Origin: Nostocoides australiense Ben110 | GTDB lineage: Bacteria > Actinomycetota > Actinomycetes > Actinomycetales > Dermatophilaceae | DNA length: 37,891 nucleotides | Assembly: GCF_001050535.1 (NCBI RefSeq) | Contig: NZ_HG764815.1 | Span: forward strand, 686,341-724,231 | Direction: 5' to 3' | Shown: positions 1 through 8,500 of the stretch, in pieces | Numbering within the stretch: the first letter of the stretch is position 1 | How the letters are laid out: every line of letters begins with the position of its first letter | The notes under the pieces: model-generated | The model's input: only the letters and a program-made list of their open reading frames with translations | Told to the model about the DNA's origin: nothing | The model's database searches: none | Translations under genes and position numbers: made by a program

Positions 1-2
1 GG

Positions 3-260
3 GTCGCCGGCCTCGGCCGTCGAGAGCAGGGCCAGGGCCCGGGTGATGATGTGCAGGACCAGAAGGGCTGGGGCAATGTCATGTACATCCCGGCCGCGCC
101 GTACTGCGCAAAGAACGCCGAGTATGCCGCCCGCTGCGGCCAGTCCTTCCTCGCCGGCACCTCCCCGACGGACGTCCCGCCGGAGGACTACGAGGTGGGC
201 CGGGCCGGCCGCCCCACGGCCGCGGACCTGAGCGAGACGGGCGCCGCCTGCTGGGCCTGA
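3..260 (+). CDS. C-terminal fragment of a DUF1479-type (2-oxoglutarate/Fe(II) oxygenase-like) protein
   Basis: The reading frame is open from the left edge to a TGA at 258-260, so this is the last 85 or so residues of a gene that begins outside the window. The visible part reads GWGNVMYIPAAPYC, then an AEYAARCGQSFLAGTSPTD stretch, then PPEDYEVGRAGRPTAADLS. This matches my recollection of the C-terminus of DUF1479 proteins (E. coli YbiU type), a branch of the double-stranded beta-helix oxygenases. The iron ligands would lie upstream and cannot be checked. The assignment rests on the tail only, so a different phytanoyl-CoA dioxygenase-like family is possible. Confidence 0.55.
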   Translation, partial: VAGLGRREQGQGPGDDVQDQKGWGNVMYIPAAPYCAKNAEYAARCGQSFLAGTSPTDVPPEDYEVGRAGRPTAADLSETGAACWA

Positions 261-339
261 TCGACTGACGAAGCCACCACGTATCACGCCGGCCGCGGGC
301 TGCTCCTCTCCCACAGGAGGATTCACCGAGGAGAACGCC

Positions 340-486
340 ATGTGGGAGTACGACGAGCAACCGGCGCGGGTGCTGAGCCATGACCTGCCGTGTCTGGAGT
401 GTGGGCACGCCGCGCACCGGTTCCTGCCGTGTGACGCCGCCTGCGAGTGCGCGTCGTCGCCCGTCCCCGGGTGGTATGACGCCTGA
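340..486 (+). CDS. 48-aa cysteine-rich small protein, possible zinc-binding
   Basis: A short ORF with a good ribosome binding site (GAGGAG about 6 bases before the ATG at 340). It follows the DUF1479 gene by about 80 bases on the same strand. The product has cysteines at 18, 21, 31, 35 and 37 plus histidines at 14, 23 and 26. They are arranged as PCLECGHAAH, then PCDAACEC, which looks like a compact zinc-ribbon or metal-binding fold. It ends in PVPGWYDA. I do not recognise a named family. The start, the Shine-Dalgarno match and the clustered cysteines support a real gene; length alone would not. A hairpin at 528-553 lies just downstream and could end the transcript. Confidence 0.55.
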   Translation: MWEYDEQPARVLSHDLPCLECGHAAHRFLPCDAACECASSPVPGWYDA

Positions 487-527
487 CCGAGTGTGTGTCA
501 CCCCCGAGTGGGGCCGGTCTTTCATGT

Positions 528-553
528 GCGGGCCGGGATATAGCCCGGCCCGC
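528..553. terminator. Perfect 10-bp hairpin, possible terminator
   Basis: The arms 528-537 and 544-553 (GCGGGCCGGG / CCCGGCCCGC) are perfectly complementary around a 6-base loop, ATATAG. There is no T-tract. It lies between the 340 gene (+) and the end of the 653-940 gene (-), so it could serve either strand. Confidence 0.4.
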
Positions 554-622
554 GAACGAGAGCCTGGCCCGGCTTTCGAGAAGTCCGCCCGTCAACGAGA
601 ACCCGGCCCGGCTTTCAAGAAC
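554..622. repeat. Imperfect direct repeat of about 30 bp, two copies
   Basis: Copies at 554-583 and 593-622 share the core CGGCCCGGCTTTC or TGGCCCGGCTTTC, preceded by AACGAGA and followed by AGAA, with a period of 39 bases. A third, weaker partial copy (CCCTGGCCGGCTC) follows at about 622-634. The patch is non-coding and sits next to the 528-553 hairpin. It resembles a degenerate intergenic repeat element; no protein or RNA gene was recognised in it. Confidence 0.5.
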
Positions 623-652
623 CCTGGCCGGCTCGCTGGGTTGTCAGGGAGG

Positions 653-940
653 TCAGAGATCCCAGAGGCTCTTGGCGATCAGGGCGATGCCGAGAATCAC
701 GGCGGCACTGACGATGAGGATGCCCAGGACCGTCAGCGTCCAGCGCCACGCCTCCTGACGTGGCGAGGGCGGCGCGGAGGCTCGGGCGTCCTGGATCGCG
801 CGCGCTCCGTCCGGGTCACCGCCGAGCACATTCGAGTCCGACCCCGGCCCGGGCGCACCCCCGCCGCGACCCTGCGAGAGCAGGACCGCGGCGGCGAGGA
901 TCCCCAGGAGGACCAGGGTTGGCAGGATCAGCCGGCCCAC
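653..940 (-). CDS. Small membrane protein with two predicted helices
   Basis: The frame is open further upstream, but the best start is the GTG at 940. It has a Shine-Dalgarno-like GAGG about 9 bases before it and lies 10 bases after the stop of the SPFH gene, giving 95 residues. The protein opens with a hydrophobic helix (LILPTLVLLGILAAAVLL), has a Gly/Pro/Ser/Asp-rich linker of about 45 residues, and closes with a second helix (LTVLGILIVSAAVILGIALI). It is probably co-transcribed with the SPFH gene, and a membrane partner role is plausible by context only. No family was recognised. Confidence 0.6.
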   Translation of the reverse strand: MGRLILPTLVLLGILAAAVLLSQGRGGGAPGPGSDSNVLGGDPDGARAIQDARASAPPSPRQEAWRWTLTVLGILIVSAAVILGIALIAKSLWDL

Positions 941-950
941 GCGGCATACC

Positions 951-2030
951 TCACGGACTCGGGGAGGACGACGGCGCCGGCGCGACGACACTGCCGCCAT
1001 ACGTCGGCTGATACGGGTTGAGGCCCTGCCGGATCGCCAGCCAGTTGTTGTACTCCTTGACGCTGCCGAACGGCTCGATCTCCTGCTCGCGGATCTGCGC
1101 CTCGAGCTTGGCGATCTTGGCCTCGGCCTCCTTCACCGCGACCTGCGCCTGCGCGGCCTGCTTCGCCGCCTCGGCCTCGGCGATCGCCTTGGCCTGCTGG
1201 GTCTCGGCGTCGGCCACGGCCTTCGCCTTGGCCGCCGCGGCCTGCGCCTTGGCAGCCTCCTCGTCACCGAGCGCCTGCACGAGGGTGTCCGCCGGCTGCG
1301 GCTGCTGGATCAGCGCGGAGAAGCCCTTGAAGAACTCGTCCTCGCCGGGCATCTTCTGCTGGATCAGCGCGGCGAGCTGCTCGTTGACCGCCTTGTTCAT
1401 CTCGTCCTTGATCGTGGGGTCGGCATACAGCTCCTTCCACGTGTACTTCTTCGCCACCCGGTCCAGCGTCGCGTCGAGCGCGGGCGCGAAGTAGAGGTCG
1501 AGCATCGTCTGCCAGCCGCGCGGGGTGTCGTCCCACTCGTCGGAGGAGGTGTAGTAGGCGGCATACCGGTTGCCGATCGAGTCGTGGAAGCGGGTCAGCA
1601 CCTCACAGTCGACATTGAGGGTGAACTCGACCGAGCCGGGCACGTCCAGCGGCTGGTAGTCCTTGCTCACCACATTGAACGCGGCGTGGTCGGCGCCATC
1701 GCCCCCGGTGAAGTTGTAGGTGCGCTGGGACGCGGGGTACCAGAAGTACTTGTCGCCCGGCCGGCGGATCTCGCGGGAGTTCGCCGACACGCAGCCCTTG
1801 GAGTTCGGGGCCTCGATCACACCGCCGCCCTTGTGGACGGCGACCTCGTCGGCCGGCGAGGTGACGGTGCGCACCACGCTGAGGAGACCGATGACGATGG
1901 CAGCGAGGACGCCGAGGACGACGGCGGTCTTGAGCAGTCCGGTGATGCGGCCGGCCGCGCTGCCGCGGGAGTTCGAGCCGCCGTTGTCGCCGGTCGGGAA
2001 GATGGTGGGGGTGGTATTCGGCTTGGCCAT
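951..2030 (-). CDS. SPFH/band-7 domain membrane protein with C-terminal coiled coil
   Basis: A 359-residue protein. Residues 1-30 are Gly/Ser/Thr-rich, followed by one membrane helix (TAVVLGVLAAIVIGLLSVV, about 35-55). A beta-rich middle (about 60-245) fits an SPFH (stomatin/prohibitin/flotillin) domain. The Ala/Lys/Glu-rich stretch at about 255-315 is a strong coiled coil, as in flotillin-like oligomerisation segments. The tail is proline/serine-rich. Such proteins form ring-like membrane assemblies that organise membrane domains or quality control. It is read divergently from the CoxD-like gene; the small two-helix gene follows directly. The SPFH call is from layout and sequence style, so the precise subfamily is uncertain. 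Confidence 0.75.
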   Translation of the reverse strand: MAKPNTTPTIFPTGDNGGSNSRGSAAGRITGLLKTAVVLGVLAAIVIGLLSVVRTVTSPADEVAVHKGGGVIEAPNSKGCVSANSREIRRPGDKYFWYPASQRTYNFTGGDGADHAAFNVVSKDYQPLDVPGSVEFTLNVDCEVLTRFHDSIGNRYAAYYTSSDEWDDTPRGWQTMLDLYFAPALDATLDRVAKKYTWKELYADPTIKDEMNKAVNEQLAALIQQKMPGEDEFFKGFSALIQQPQPADTLVQALGDEEAAKAQAAAAKAKAVADAETQQAKAIAEAEAAKQAAQAQVAVKEAEAKIAKLEAQIREQEIEPFGSVKEYNNWLAIRQGLNPYQPTYGGSVVAPAPSSSPSP

Positions 2031-2197
2031 CGGCCTGGGCTCTCCTTGTTCGTCCGGCAGACGCCGAGGGTATGCCGTGCGCTCCCCTCGAGCGCCGCCC
2101 CCGCGTCGGTCAGTTCTGCGACGCAGTGTGCCAGGGTCCGGTTCCCTGCCCCAAGCCAGGACCCCGTTCGGGGCCTCGGATACGGAATGCTGGGGCG

Positions 2198-3079
2198 ATG
2201 GAGTTCACCGACCTGCCCGACGCCGCCTCGCTCGCCGCTGCCCTGCGGGCGACCGGGTATGTCTGCGACGACGAGCTGGCGACGATCGGCTGGCTGGCGA
2301 TCCGGCTGGGCCGGCCGCTGCTCATCGAGGGTGAGCCGGGGACGGGCAAGACCGCGCTGGCTGAGGCGCTCTCAGAGGGCTTGGACCTGCCACTGATCCG
2401 GCTGCAGTGCTACGAGGGCATCGACGCCGCGCAGGCCCTCTATGACTGGGACTTCCCGCGGCAGATCCTGCATCTGCGAGCCGTCGAAAGCGTTGGTGGG
2501 CAAGGGGATCTGGCGCAGGTCGAGGCGGGCCTCTTCGACGAGCGCTTCCTCGTGCGGCGGCCGATCCTGCAGGCGCTCACGTCCTCCCCGTGCGTGCTGC
2601 TGATCGACGAGATCGACCGCGCTGACGACGAGTTCGAGGCCTTCCTGCTGGAGGTGCTCTCGACCTGGCAGGTGACGATCCCGGAGCTCGGCACGGTGCG
2701 GGCTGCGGTGCCCCCGCTCGTCGTCCTGACCTCCAACCGCACGCGCGAACTGCACGACGCCCTCAAGCGCCGCTGCCTGTATGAGTGGATCGACCACCCC
2801 TCGCTGCACCGCGAGCTGGAGATCGTGCGCAGCCGGGCGCCGGAGGTCAGCGCCGAGCTGGCCGACCAGTTGGTGCGGACCGTGCAGGCGGTGCGGGTCG
2901 AGCCGGGGCTGATCAAGCCGCCGGGGGTGGCCGAGACGCTCGACTGGGCGCGGGCGCTGCACGAACTCGGTGGCCGACTCGACCTCGAGACGGCGGCGGC
3001 GACCCTCGGGGTCGCGGTCAAGCACCGTGAGGACACGCAACGCCTGCGGGCCGCGATTGATCGGCTGCTCGCGAAATGA
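2198..3079 (+). CDS. coxD: MoxR/CoxD-type AAA+ ATPase
   Basis: A 293-residue AAA+ protein starting at the ATG at 2198, which follows GGGGC. Longer in-frame starts would read through the divergent promoter region. The Walker A motif is GEPGTGKTA near residues 47-55 and Walker B is VLLIDEIDRADDE near 134-146. A sensor-type TSNRTRELHDALKRRC follows, then a C-terminal lid. MoxR-family ATPases act with VWA proteins as metal-insertion or refolding machines; CoxD helps assemble the copper-molybdenum site in CO dehydrogenase. The next gene starts inside its stop codon (ATGA), so the two are translationally coupled. Neighbouring coxE and xdhC-like genes support the CoxD subtype over a generic MoxR. 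Confidence 0.88.
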   Translation: MEFTDLPDAASLAAALRATGYVCDDELATIGWLAIRLGRPLLIEGEPGTGKTALAEALSEGLDLPLIRLQCYEGIDAAQALYDWDFPRQILHLRAVESVGGQGDLAQVEAGLFDERFLVRRPILQALTSSPCVLLIDEIDRADDEFEAFLLEVLSTWQVTIPELGTVRAAVPPLVVLTSNRTRELHDALKRRCLYEWIDHPSLHRELEIVRSRAPEVSAELADQLVRTVQAVRVEPGLIKPPGVAETLDWARALHELGGRLDLETAAATLGVAVKHREDTQRLRAAIDRLLAK

Positions 3080-4191
3080 CTTCTGGCCCAACGCTTCCGC
3101 AGCATCCGGCCGATACGGTGCTGCTGGCGTTCGCGCGCGCGGTGCGCGCTGCCGGGGTGCGGGTGACGGCGGACCGTGAGCGGCTCTACCTCGAGGCGGT
3201 CCGCACCGCCGGGCTCGGCGATCCGTATGCCGTGCTCGTCGCCGGCCGCGCCACCCTCTGCGCCTCGCCGCAGGACCGGGTGCGGCACGACCAGGTGTAT
3301 GAGGCGTGGTTCGGCGGCGAATATGCCCGCATGCTCCCCTCCCGCCCGCCGGTGCACACCAAACCGATGGCCCAGCTGGATACCGGTGATGGGCAGGGAG
3401 ATTCGGGCGATGACGACGCGGTCAGCGCCGCGACGAGCCGGACCGAGGTGCTGCGCCATCGCGATATCGCCCAGTTGACCTTGCGGGAGCGGGAGGCGCT
3501 GGCGCGGATGTTCGGCGGCATACCCGTGCGGGCGCCGGTGCGGCTGTCGCCGCGGCTGCGGCGGGCCCGGCGGGGGCGCATCGACGCCGGCGCGACCTTG
3601 CGCGAGCAGGTGCGCCGGCTGGGGGAGCCCGGGCCGATCCGGCATCGCCGCCGGGCACCGCGGCCACGGCGGATCATCCTGCTCGTCGACGTCAGCGGGT
3701 CGATGAGCGGCTACGCCGACGCCTTGTTGCGCCTGGCCCACCGCATCGTCCAATCCGGTTCTCCTGTCGAGGTTTTCACCATCGGGACCCGGCTGACACA
3801 CATAACTCGGGCGCTCCAGCTGCGCGACCCGGACCGGGCGCTGATCGCCGCCGGAGAAGTCGTGCCCGACTGGTCGGGCGGCACGCGGCTGGGGGAGATG
3901 CTTGCGGTCTTCCTGCAGACGTGGGGCAGGCGCGGGCCGCTGCGTGGAGCGGTGGTCGTCGTCTTCAGCGACGGGTGGGAGCGGGATCGGCCCGAGGAGC
4001 TGGGGGAGCAGATGCGGCGGCTGCACTCTCTCGCGCACCGGGTGATCTGGGTCAATCCGCACCGCGGCAAGACCGGCTACGAACCGATCCAGGCGGGGAT
4101 GGCCGCCGCGCTGCCCCATATCGACGACTTCCTCGCCGGCCACTCGCTGGCGACCTTCACCGATCTGACGGAGGTGATCGCGCATGCGTGA
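3076..4191 (+). CDS. coxE: CoxE-type von Willebrand factor A protein
   Basis: A 371-residue protein whose ATG overlaps the coxD stop. The N-terminal half (about 1-190) is helical and rich in Arg. The VWA domain begins at about residue 198 (RRIILLVDVSGSMSGYADAL) with an intact MIDAS motif, DVSGSMS. The later VWA strands VVVVFSDGWERDRPE and HRVIWVNPHRG are also visible. CoxE proteins pair with a MoxR/CoxD ATPase in maturation of molybdenum hydroxylases. Its Gly-Gly-Ile-Pro at 3517 uses the rare ATA codon inside a copy of the GGCATAC motif. The start of the next gene lies 8 bases inside this one. Confidence 0.88.
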   Translation: MTSGPTLPQHPADTVLLAFARAVRAAGVRVTADRERLYLEAVRTAGLGDPYAVLVAGRATLCASPQDRVRHDQVYEAWFGGEYARMLPSRPPVHTKPMAQLDTGDGQGDSGDDDAVSAATSRTEVLRHRDIAQLTLREREALARMFGGIPVRAPVRLSPRLRRARRGRIDAGATLREQVRRLGEPGPIRHRRRAPRPRRIILLVDVSGSMSGYADALLRLAHRIVQSGSPVEVFTIGTRLTHITRALQLRDPDRALIAAGEVVPDWSGGTRLGEMLAVFLQTWGRRGPLRGAVVVVFSDGWERDRPEELGEQMRRLHSLAHRVIWVNPHRGKTGYEPIQAGMAAALPHIDDFLAGHSLATFTDLTEVIAHA

Positions 4192-5332
4192 CGTTCTCAA
4201 TCAGTTGTCGGACCGTTTTGCTCGTGCCGAGACGACGGCGCTGGCGACGGTGGTGGCGACCTTCAAGTCGGCGCCCCGCCAGGCGGGGGCAGCGATGCTC
4301 GTCGGCTCGGACGACACCGTCGTCGGGTCGGTGTCCGGCGGCTGTGTCGAGGGCGCCGTCTACGAGCTGGGTCAGCAGGTCATCGCCTCCGGCCGACCGG
4401 TCCTGCAGCGTTACGGCATCAGCGACGACGACGCGTTCACGGTCGGGCTGACGTGCGGCGGCATCCTCGACGTCTTCGTCGAATCAGTCTCTCCGGCAAG
4501 CTTTCCCGAGCTGCCCGAGATCGTTCGGCTCGTCGAGGCGGAGCAGCCGGTGGCGGTGGCGACGATCGTCGCCCACCCCGACCCGGCGCTCGTGGGCCGG
4601 CGACTCGTGATCGAGCCGAGCGAACCCCACGAGGCGGGCCAGACTGTCCATACCGCCTCCACGCTGGGCTCGGCGCGGGCCGACGCCGCGGTTCGCGAGG
4701 ACGCCCTCGGCCTGCTCGCGGCCGGGCGGTCCGACACGCTCGAATACGGGCCGGACGGCGAGCGGCGGGGCGAGGGCATGCGCGTCTTCGTCAACTCGTT
4801 CGCGCCGAAGCCGCGGATGTTCGTCTTCGGGGCGATCGACTTCGCCGCCGCCGTGGCGCGCATCGGCTCCTTCCTCGGCTATCGCGTCACGGTCTGCGAC
4901 GCCCGCCCGGTCTTCGCGACAACGACCCGGTTCCCCGACGCCGACGAGGTCGTCGTCGACTGGCCGCACCGTTATCTGGCGGCGCAGGTCGAGACCGGAG
5001 CCGTCGGGCCGCGGAGCGTTATCTGCGTGCTGACGCACGATCCGAAGTTCGACGTGCCGGTGCTAGAGATCGCGCTCCGGCTCGACGTGGCGTATGTCGG
5101 TGCCATGGGCTCGCGCCGCACCCACGACGACCGGCTGGCGCGCCTGCGGGAGGTCGGACTCGGCGATGCCGAGCTGGCCCGGCTGTCGAGCCCGATCGGC
5201 CTCGACCTCGGCGCCCGCACCCCCGAGGAGACGGCCGTCTCCATTGCCGCCGAGATCATCGCCCTGCAGTGGGGCGGAGCCGGCGAGCGCCTCCGTGCCA
5301 CCGGCGGCCCCATCCACCACACGACGCCGTGA
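4184..5332 (+). CDS. XdhC/CoxF family molybdenum-cofactor insertion protein
   Basis: A 382-residue protein. The N-terminal XdhC_CoxI domain carries the characteristic SVSGGCVEGAVYEL motif near residues 47-60 and TCGGILDVFVE near 90-100. The C-terminal half is the Rossmann-like XdhC_C domain (MFVFGAIDFAAAVARIG, about 210-226; later YVGAMGSRRTHDDRL). XdhC proteins bind and sulfurate the molybdenum cofactor and deliver it to xanthine-dehydrogenase-family enzymes; CoxF and CoxI are members of this family. Overlap with coxE puts it in the same operon. The sequence cannot tell a coxF from a coxI equivalent, so no symbol is given. Confidence 0.85.
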   Translation: MRDVLNQLSDRFARAETTALATVVATFKSAPRQAGAAMLVGSDDTVVGSVSGGCVEGAVYELGQQVIASGRPVLQRYGISDDDAFTVGLTCGGILDVFVESVSPASFPELPEIVRLVEAEQPVAVATIVAHPDPALVGRRLVIEPSEPHEAGQTVHTASTLGSARADAAVREDALGLLAAGRSDTLEYGPDGERRGEGMRVFVNSFAPKPRMFVFGAIDFAAAVARIGSFLGYRVTVCDARPVFATTTRFPDADEVVVDWPHRYLAAQVETGAVGPRSVICVLTHDPKFDVPVLEIALRLDVAYVGAMGSRRTHDDRLARLREVGLGDAELARLSSPIGLDLGARTPEETAVSIAAEIIALQWGGAGERLRATGGPIHHTTP

Positions 5333-5353
5333 TCTCCTCGACAAGAAAACCCA

Positions 5354-5415
5354 GTCGAGAGAGCGAGACACGCCCAGGAAACGGCCGGATTGTGGGCGTG
5401 TCTCGCTCTTTCGAC
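5354..5415. terminator. Long intergenic hairpin, 22 of 23 bp paired
   Basis: The arms 5354-5376 and 5393-5415 match over 22 of 23 positions (core GCGAGACACGCCCA / TGGGCGTGTCTCGC) around a 16-base loop. It starts 22 bases after the xdhC-like stop and lies 105 bases before the carboxylase start. No T-run follows. It could end the coxDE-xdhC transcript, or be a small mobile or processed RNA element. Confidence 0.5.
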
Positions 5416-5520
5416 TTCCGGACGTTGGGTCTTGGTGGCCTAAGCGCTCGCATAACGGCTGGGTGTGACCTGGCCCACTAGGGTTATTGGGTTGCCGTCG
5501 CCTCCGCCGAAGGGTCGTTG

Positions 5521-8500
5521 ATGTTCTCGCGCATCGCCATCGTCAATCGCGGCGAGGCCGCCATGCGTTTGATCCACGCGGTGCGCGACCTGAACGCCGC
5601 GGCTGCGGCGGACCGGCAGATGAGCGTCATCGCGCTGCACACCGAGGGCGAGAAGGGCGCGATGTTCGTCCGGGAGGCAGACGTCGCCTATGACCTCGGC
5701 CCGGCGAGCGCGCGACCCTACCTCGACTACGCGGTCCTGGAGCGAGCCCTGGTCGACACGCGGGCCGATGCCGCCTGGGTGGGGTGGGGGTTCGTCGCGG
5801 AAGACCCGAACTTCGCCGACCTGTGCGCCCGGCTCGGTGTCACCTTCGTCGGCCCCAGTGCCGAGGCGATGCGCAAGCTGGGCGACAAGATCGGCAGCAA
5901 GCTGATCGCGGAGGAGGTCGGGGTCCCGGTCGCGCCGTGGAGTCGCGGCGGGGTCGACAGCCTGGAGGATGCCCAGGAGGCGGCGGCGCGAATCGGCTAC
6001 CCGCTCATGCTCAAGGCGACCGCAGGCGGCGGTGGCCGTGGCATCCGCAAGGTGACGTCCGACGCGGAGCTGGCCGCGGCATACCAGCTGACGCGGGATG
6101 AGGCGCAGCGCGCCTTCGGCTCGGGAATCGTCTTCCTGGAGAAGCTGATCACCGGCGCGCGGCACGTCGAGGTGCAGGTGATCGCCGACGGACAGGGCAC
6201 GGCGTGGGCCATCGGCGTGCGCGACTGCTCGGTGCAGCGGCGCAACCAGAAGGTCATCGAGGAGTCCGCGTCCGTCGTCATGACGCCCGAGCAGGCGCTC
6301 GTGCTGAAGGAGAGCGCAGAGCGGCTCGCCATCGCGGTCGGGTATGCCGGCGCCGGCACCGTCGAGTTCCTCTTCCAGCCGTCCGACGGCACCTTCGCCT
6401 TCCTCGAAGTCAACACCCGGCTGCAGGTCGAGCACCCGATCACCGAGGTCACCACCGACACCGATCTGGTCAAACTGCAACTGCACGTGGCGGGCGGCGG
6501 GCGGCTGACAGGGGCGAAGCCCGTCGAGAGGGGGCACGCCGTCGAGGCCCGTCTGAACGCCGAGGATCCGGACCGTGACTTTGCGCCGGCACCGGGCCGC
6601 ATCGCGCACCTGGAGTTCCCGGCCGGCCCCGGCATCCGGGTGGACACCGGTGTGGGGGAAGGGGATTCGATCCCCGCGGACTTCGACTCGATGATCGCCA
6701 AGATCATCGCCTACGGCCGCGACCGGGACGAGGCGCTGGCCCGGCTGCGGCGCGCCATGCGCGAGACCGCCGTCGTCATCGAGGGCGGGGCGACCAACAA
6801 GTCCTTCATCCGCGACCTGCTCGACCAGCCGGAAGTCATCGACGGCAGCGCCGACACCGGCTGGATCGACCGCGTGCGCGCCGACGGCCGGCTCGTGAGC
6901 GCGGCCCACTCCGCAGTGGCCTTGATCGCCGCCGGCATCGAGGCGTATGACGACCAGGAGGTCATCGAGCGGGCCCGCCTCCTCGACACGGCACGGGGCG
7001 GTCGGCCGCAGGTGCAGCATCAGGTGGGCGCACCGGTCGAGCTGGTGCTGCGGGGCGCGCCCGTCAAGGTGACGACGTTCCGGTTGGGGCCCAACCTTTT
7101 TCGGTCCGTCATCCAGTCCGGCGAGCAGGTCCTTGCGGCCGAGGCGAGCCTGACGCGGTGGGGGGAGTATGCCGCCCGCCTCACCGTCAACGACACGGCC
7201 TACCGGCTCGTGACGGCGACGCACGGACCGATGCATCTCGTCGAAGTCGACGGCGTCACGCATCGGATCAGCCGCGACGAGGGCGGCGTCCTGCGGGCAC
7301 CCGCACCGGCCCTCGTCGTCGCCACACCCGCCGGCGTCGGTGACGAGGTCGCCGCCGGCGCACCGGTGCTCGTGCTCGAATCGATGAAGATGGAGACCGT
7401 CGTCCCGGCTCCTTACTCGGGCCGGGTCAAGGAGGTGCTCGTCAAGGCCGGCACCCAGGTCGAGACCGGGGCCGCCCTCGTGAAACTCGAGCCGGTCGGC
7501 GACGGTGACGACGCGGTCGAGGCGGCCGTGCTCGACCTGTCCCTCCCGCAGCCCGTTGCCCGGGATAACGGTGCCGCGGGCCTGCACCGGGCCCACGACG
7601 TGCTCGAAGGGATGCTCCTGGGGTTCGACATCGAGGGTCCGGCGGCCGCCACCGCCCTGCACGAATACCTGGGCGCCCGGGATCGCCTTGTCGGGGAAGG
7701 CGAATCGCCGCTCCTCGACGATGTCGACCTGTTGCGGATCCTTGCCGATTTCGCCGAGCTGAGCCGCAACCGGCCCGCCGACGGCGAAGCCCACGACGAA
7801 ATGCGGATCCACTCGCCGCGCGAGCACTTCCAGAGCTATCTGCGCACCTTGGACGTCGAACGCGCCGGGCTGCCGGCCACCTTCCGCGAACGCCTGGCCC
7901 GGGTGCTCGGGCATTACGACCTGCCCGGCGATCTCGCCGCCCCCGAACGCACGCCGGCGCTGGAGTCGGCCGTCTTCCGGATCTTCCTGGCGCAGCAACG
8001 CTCCGCCCCCGAGACCAAAATGGCGACCGCTCTGTTGCAGCGATGGCTCGGCGAACCCGCACCGGATGGGGACCTCGCGGCGCCGATCCGCGAGGTGCTC
8101 GACCGGCTCGTCGTCGCGACCCAATTGCGTTTCCCGATCGTCGGTGACCTGGCCCGCAGCGTGCGCTTCCGCTGGTTCGACCAACCCGCCGTCGACGCCG
8201 ACCGTTCGGTCACACTCGAAGCGGTCGGGCCCGAACTCATCGCGCTGGACGCCCTGCCCGAGGGCCCCGAGCGCACGGCCCGGCTGGAGGCGCTGGCCGA
8301 CATCCCCGAGAGGATCGTGGCTTTTCTCGGCGACCGGTTGCGTTCCGGGACACCGCGATCGGAGCCGATGCTTGCTGTGCTGATCCGGCGCCACTATCGC
8401 GAGCACGAGCTGACGGATCTCGTCGAGTATGCCGTCGACGGACGCCCGTTCGCCGCCGCGAACTATCAGCTCGACCGGCGCCCCACACGCCTGATCACGA

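Noticed and set aside
2155-2180. A possible tRNA T-arm (CCCCGTTCGGGG) before coxD
   Set aside because: Only one short palindrome is present; no acceptor, D-arm or anticodon stem could be folded around it.
2440-4200. A 586-codon minus-strand frame over coxD and coxE
   Set aside because: Walker A/B and MIDAS motifs show that the plus strand is the coding one; this frame has no motif.
5479-5484. TAGGGT as a -10 box for the carboxylase
   Set aside because: It fits TANNNT, but no -35 lies at the right distance and it is 37 bases from the ATG; too weak to list.
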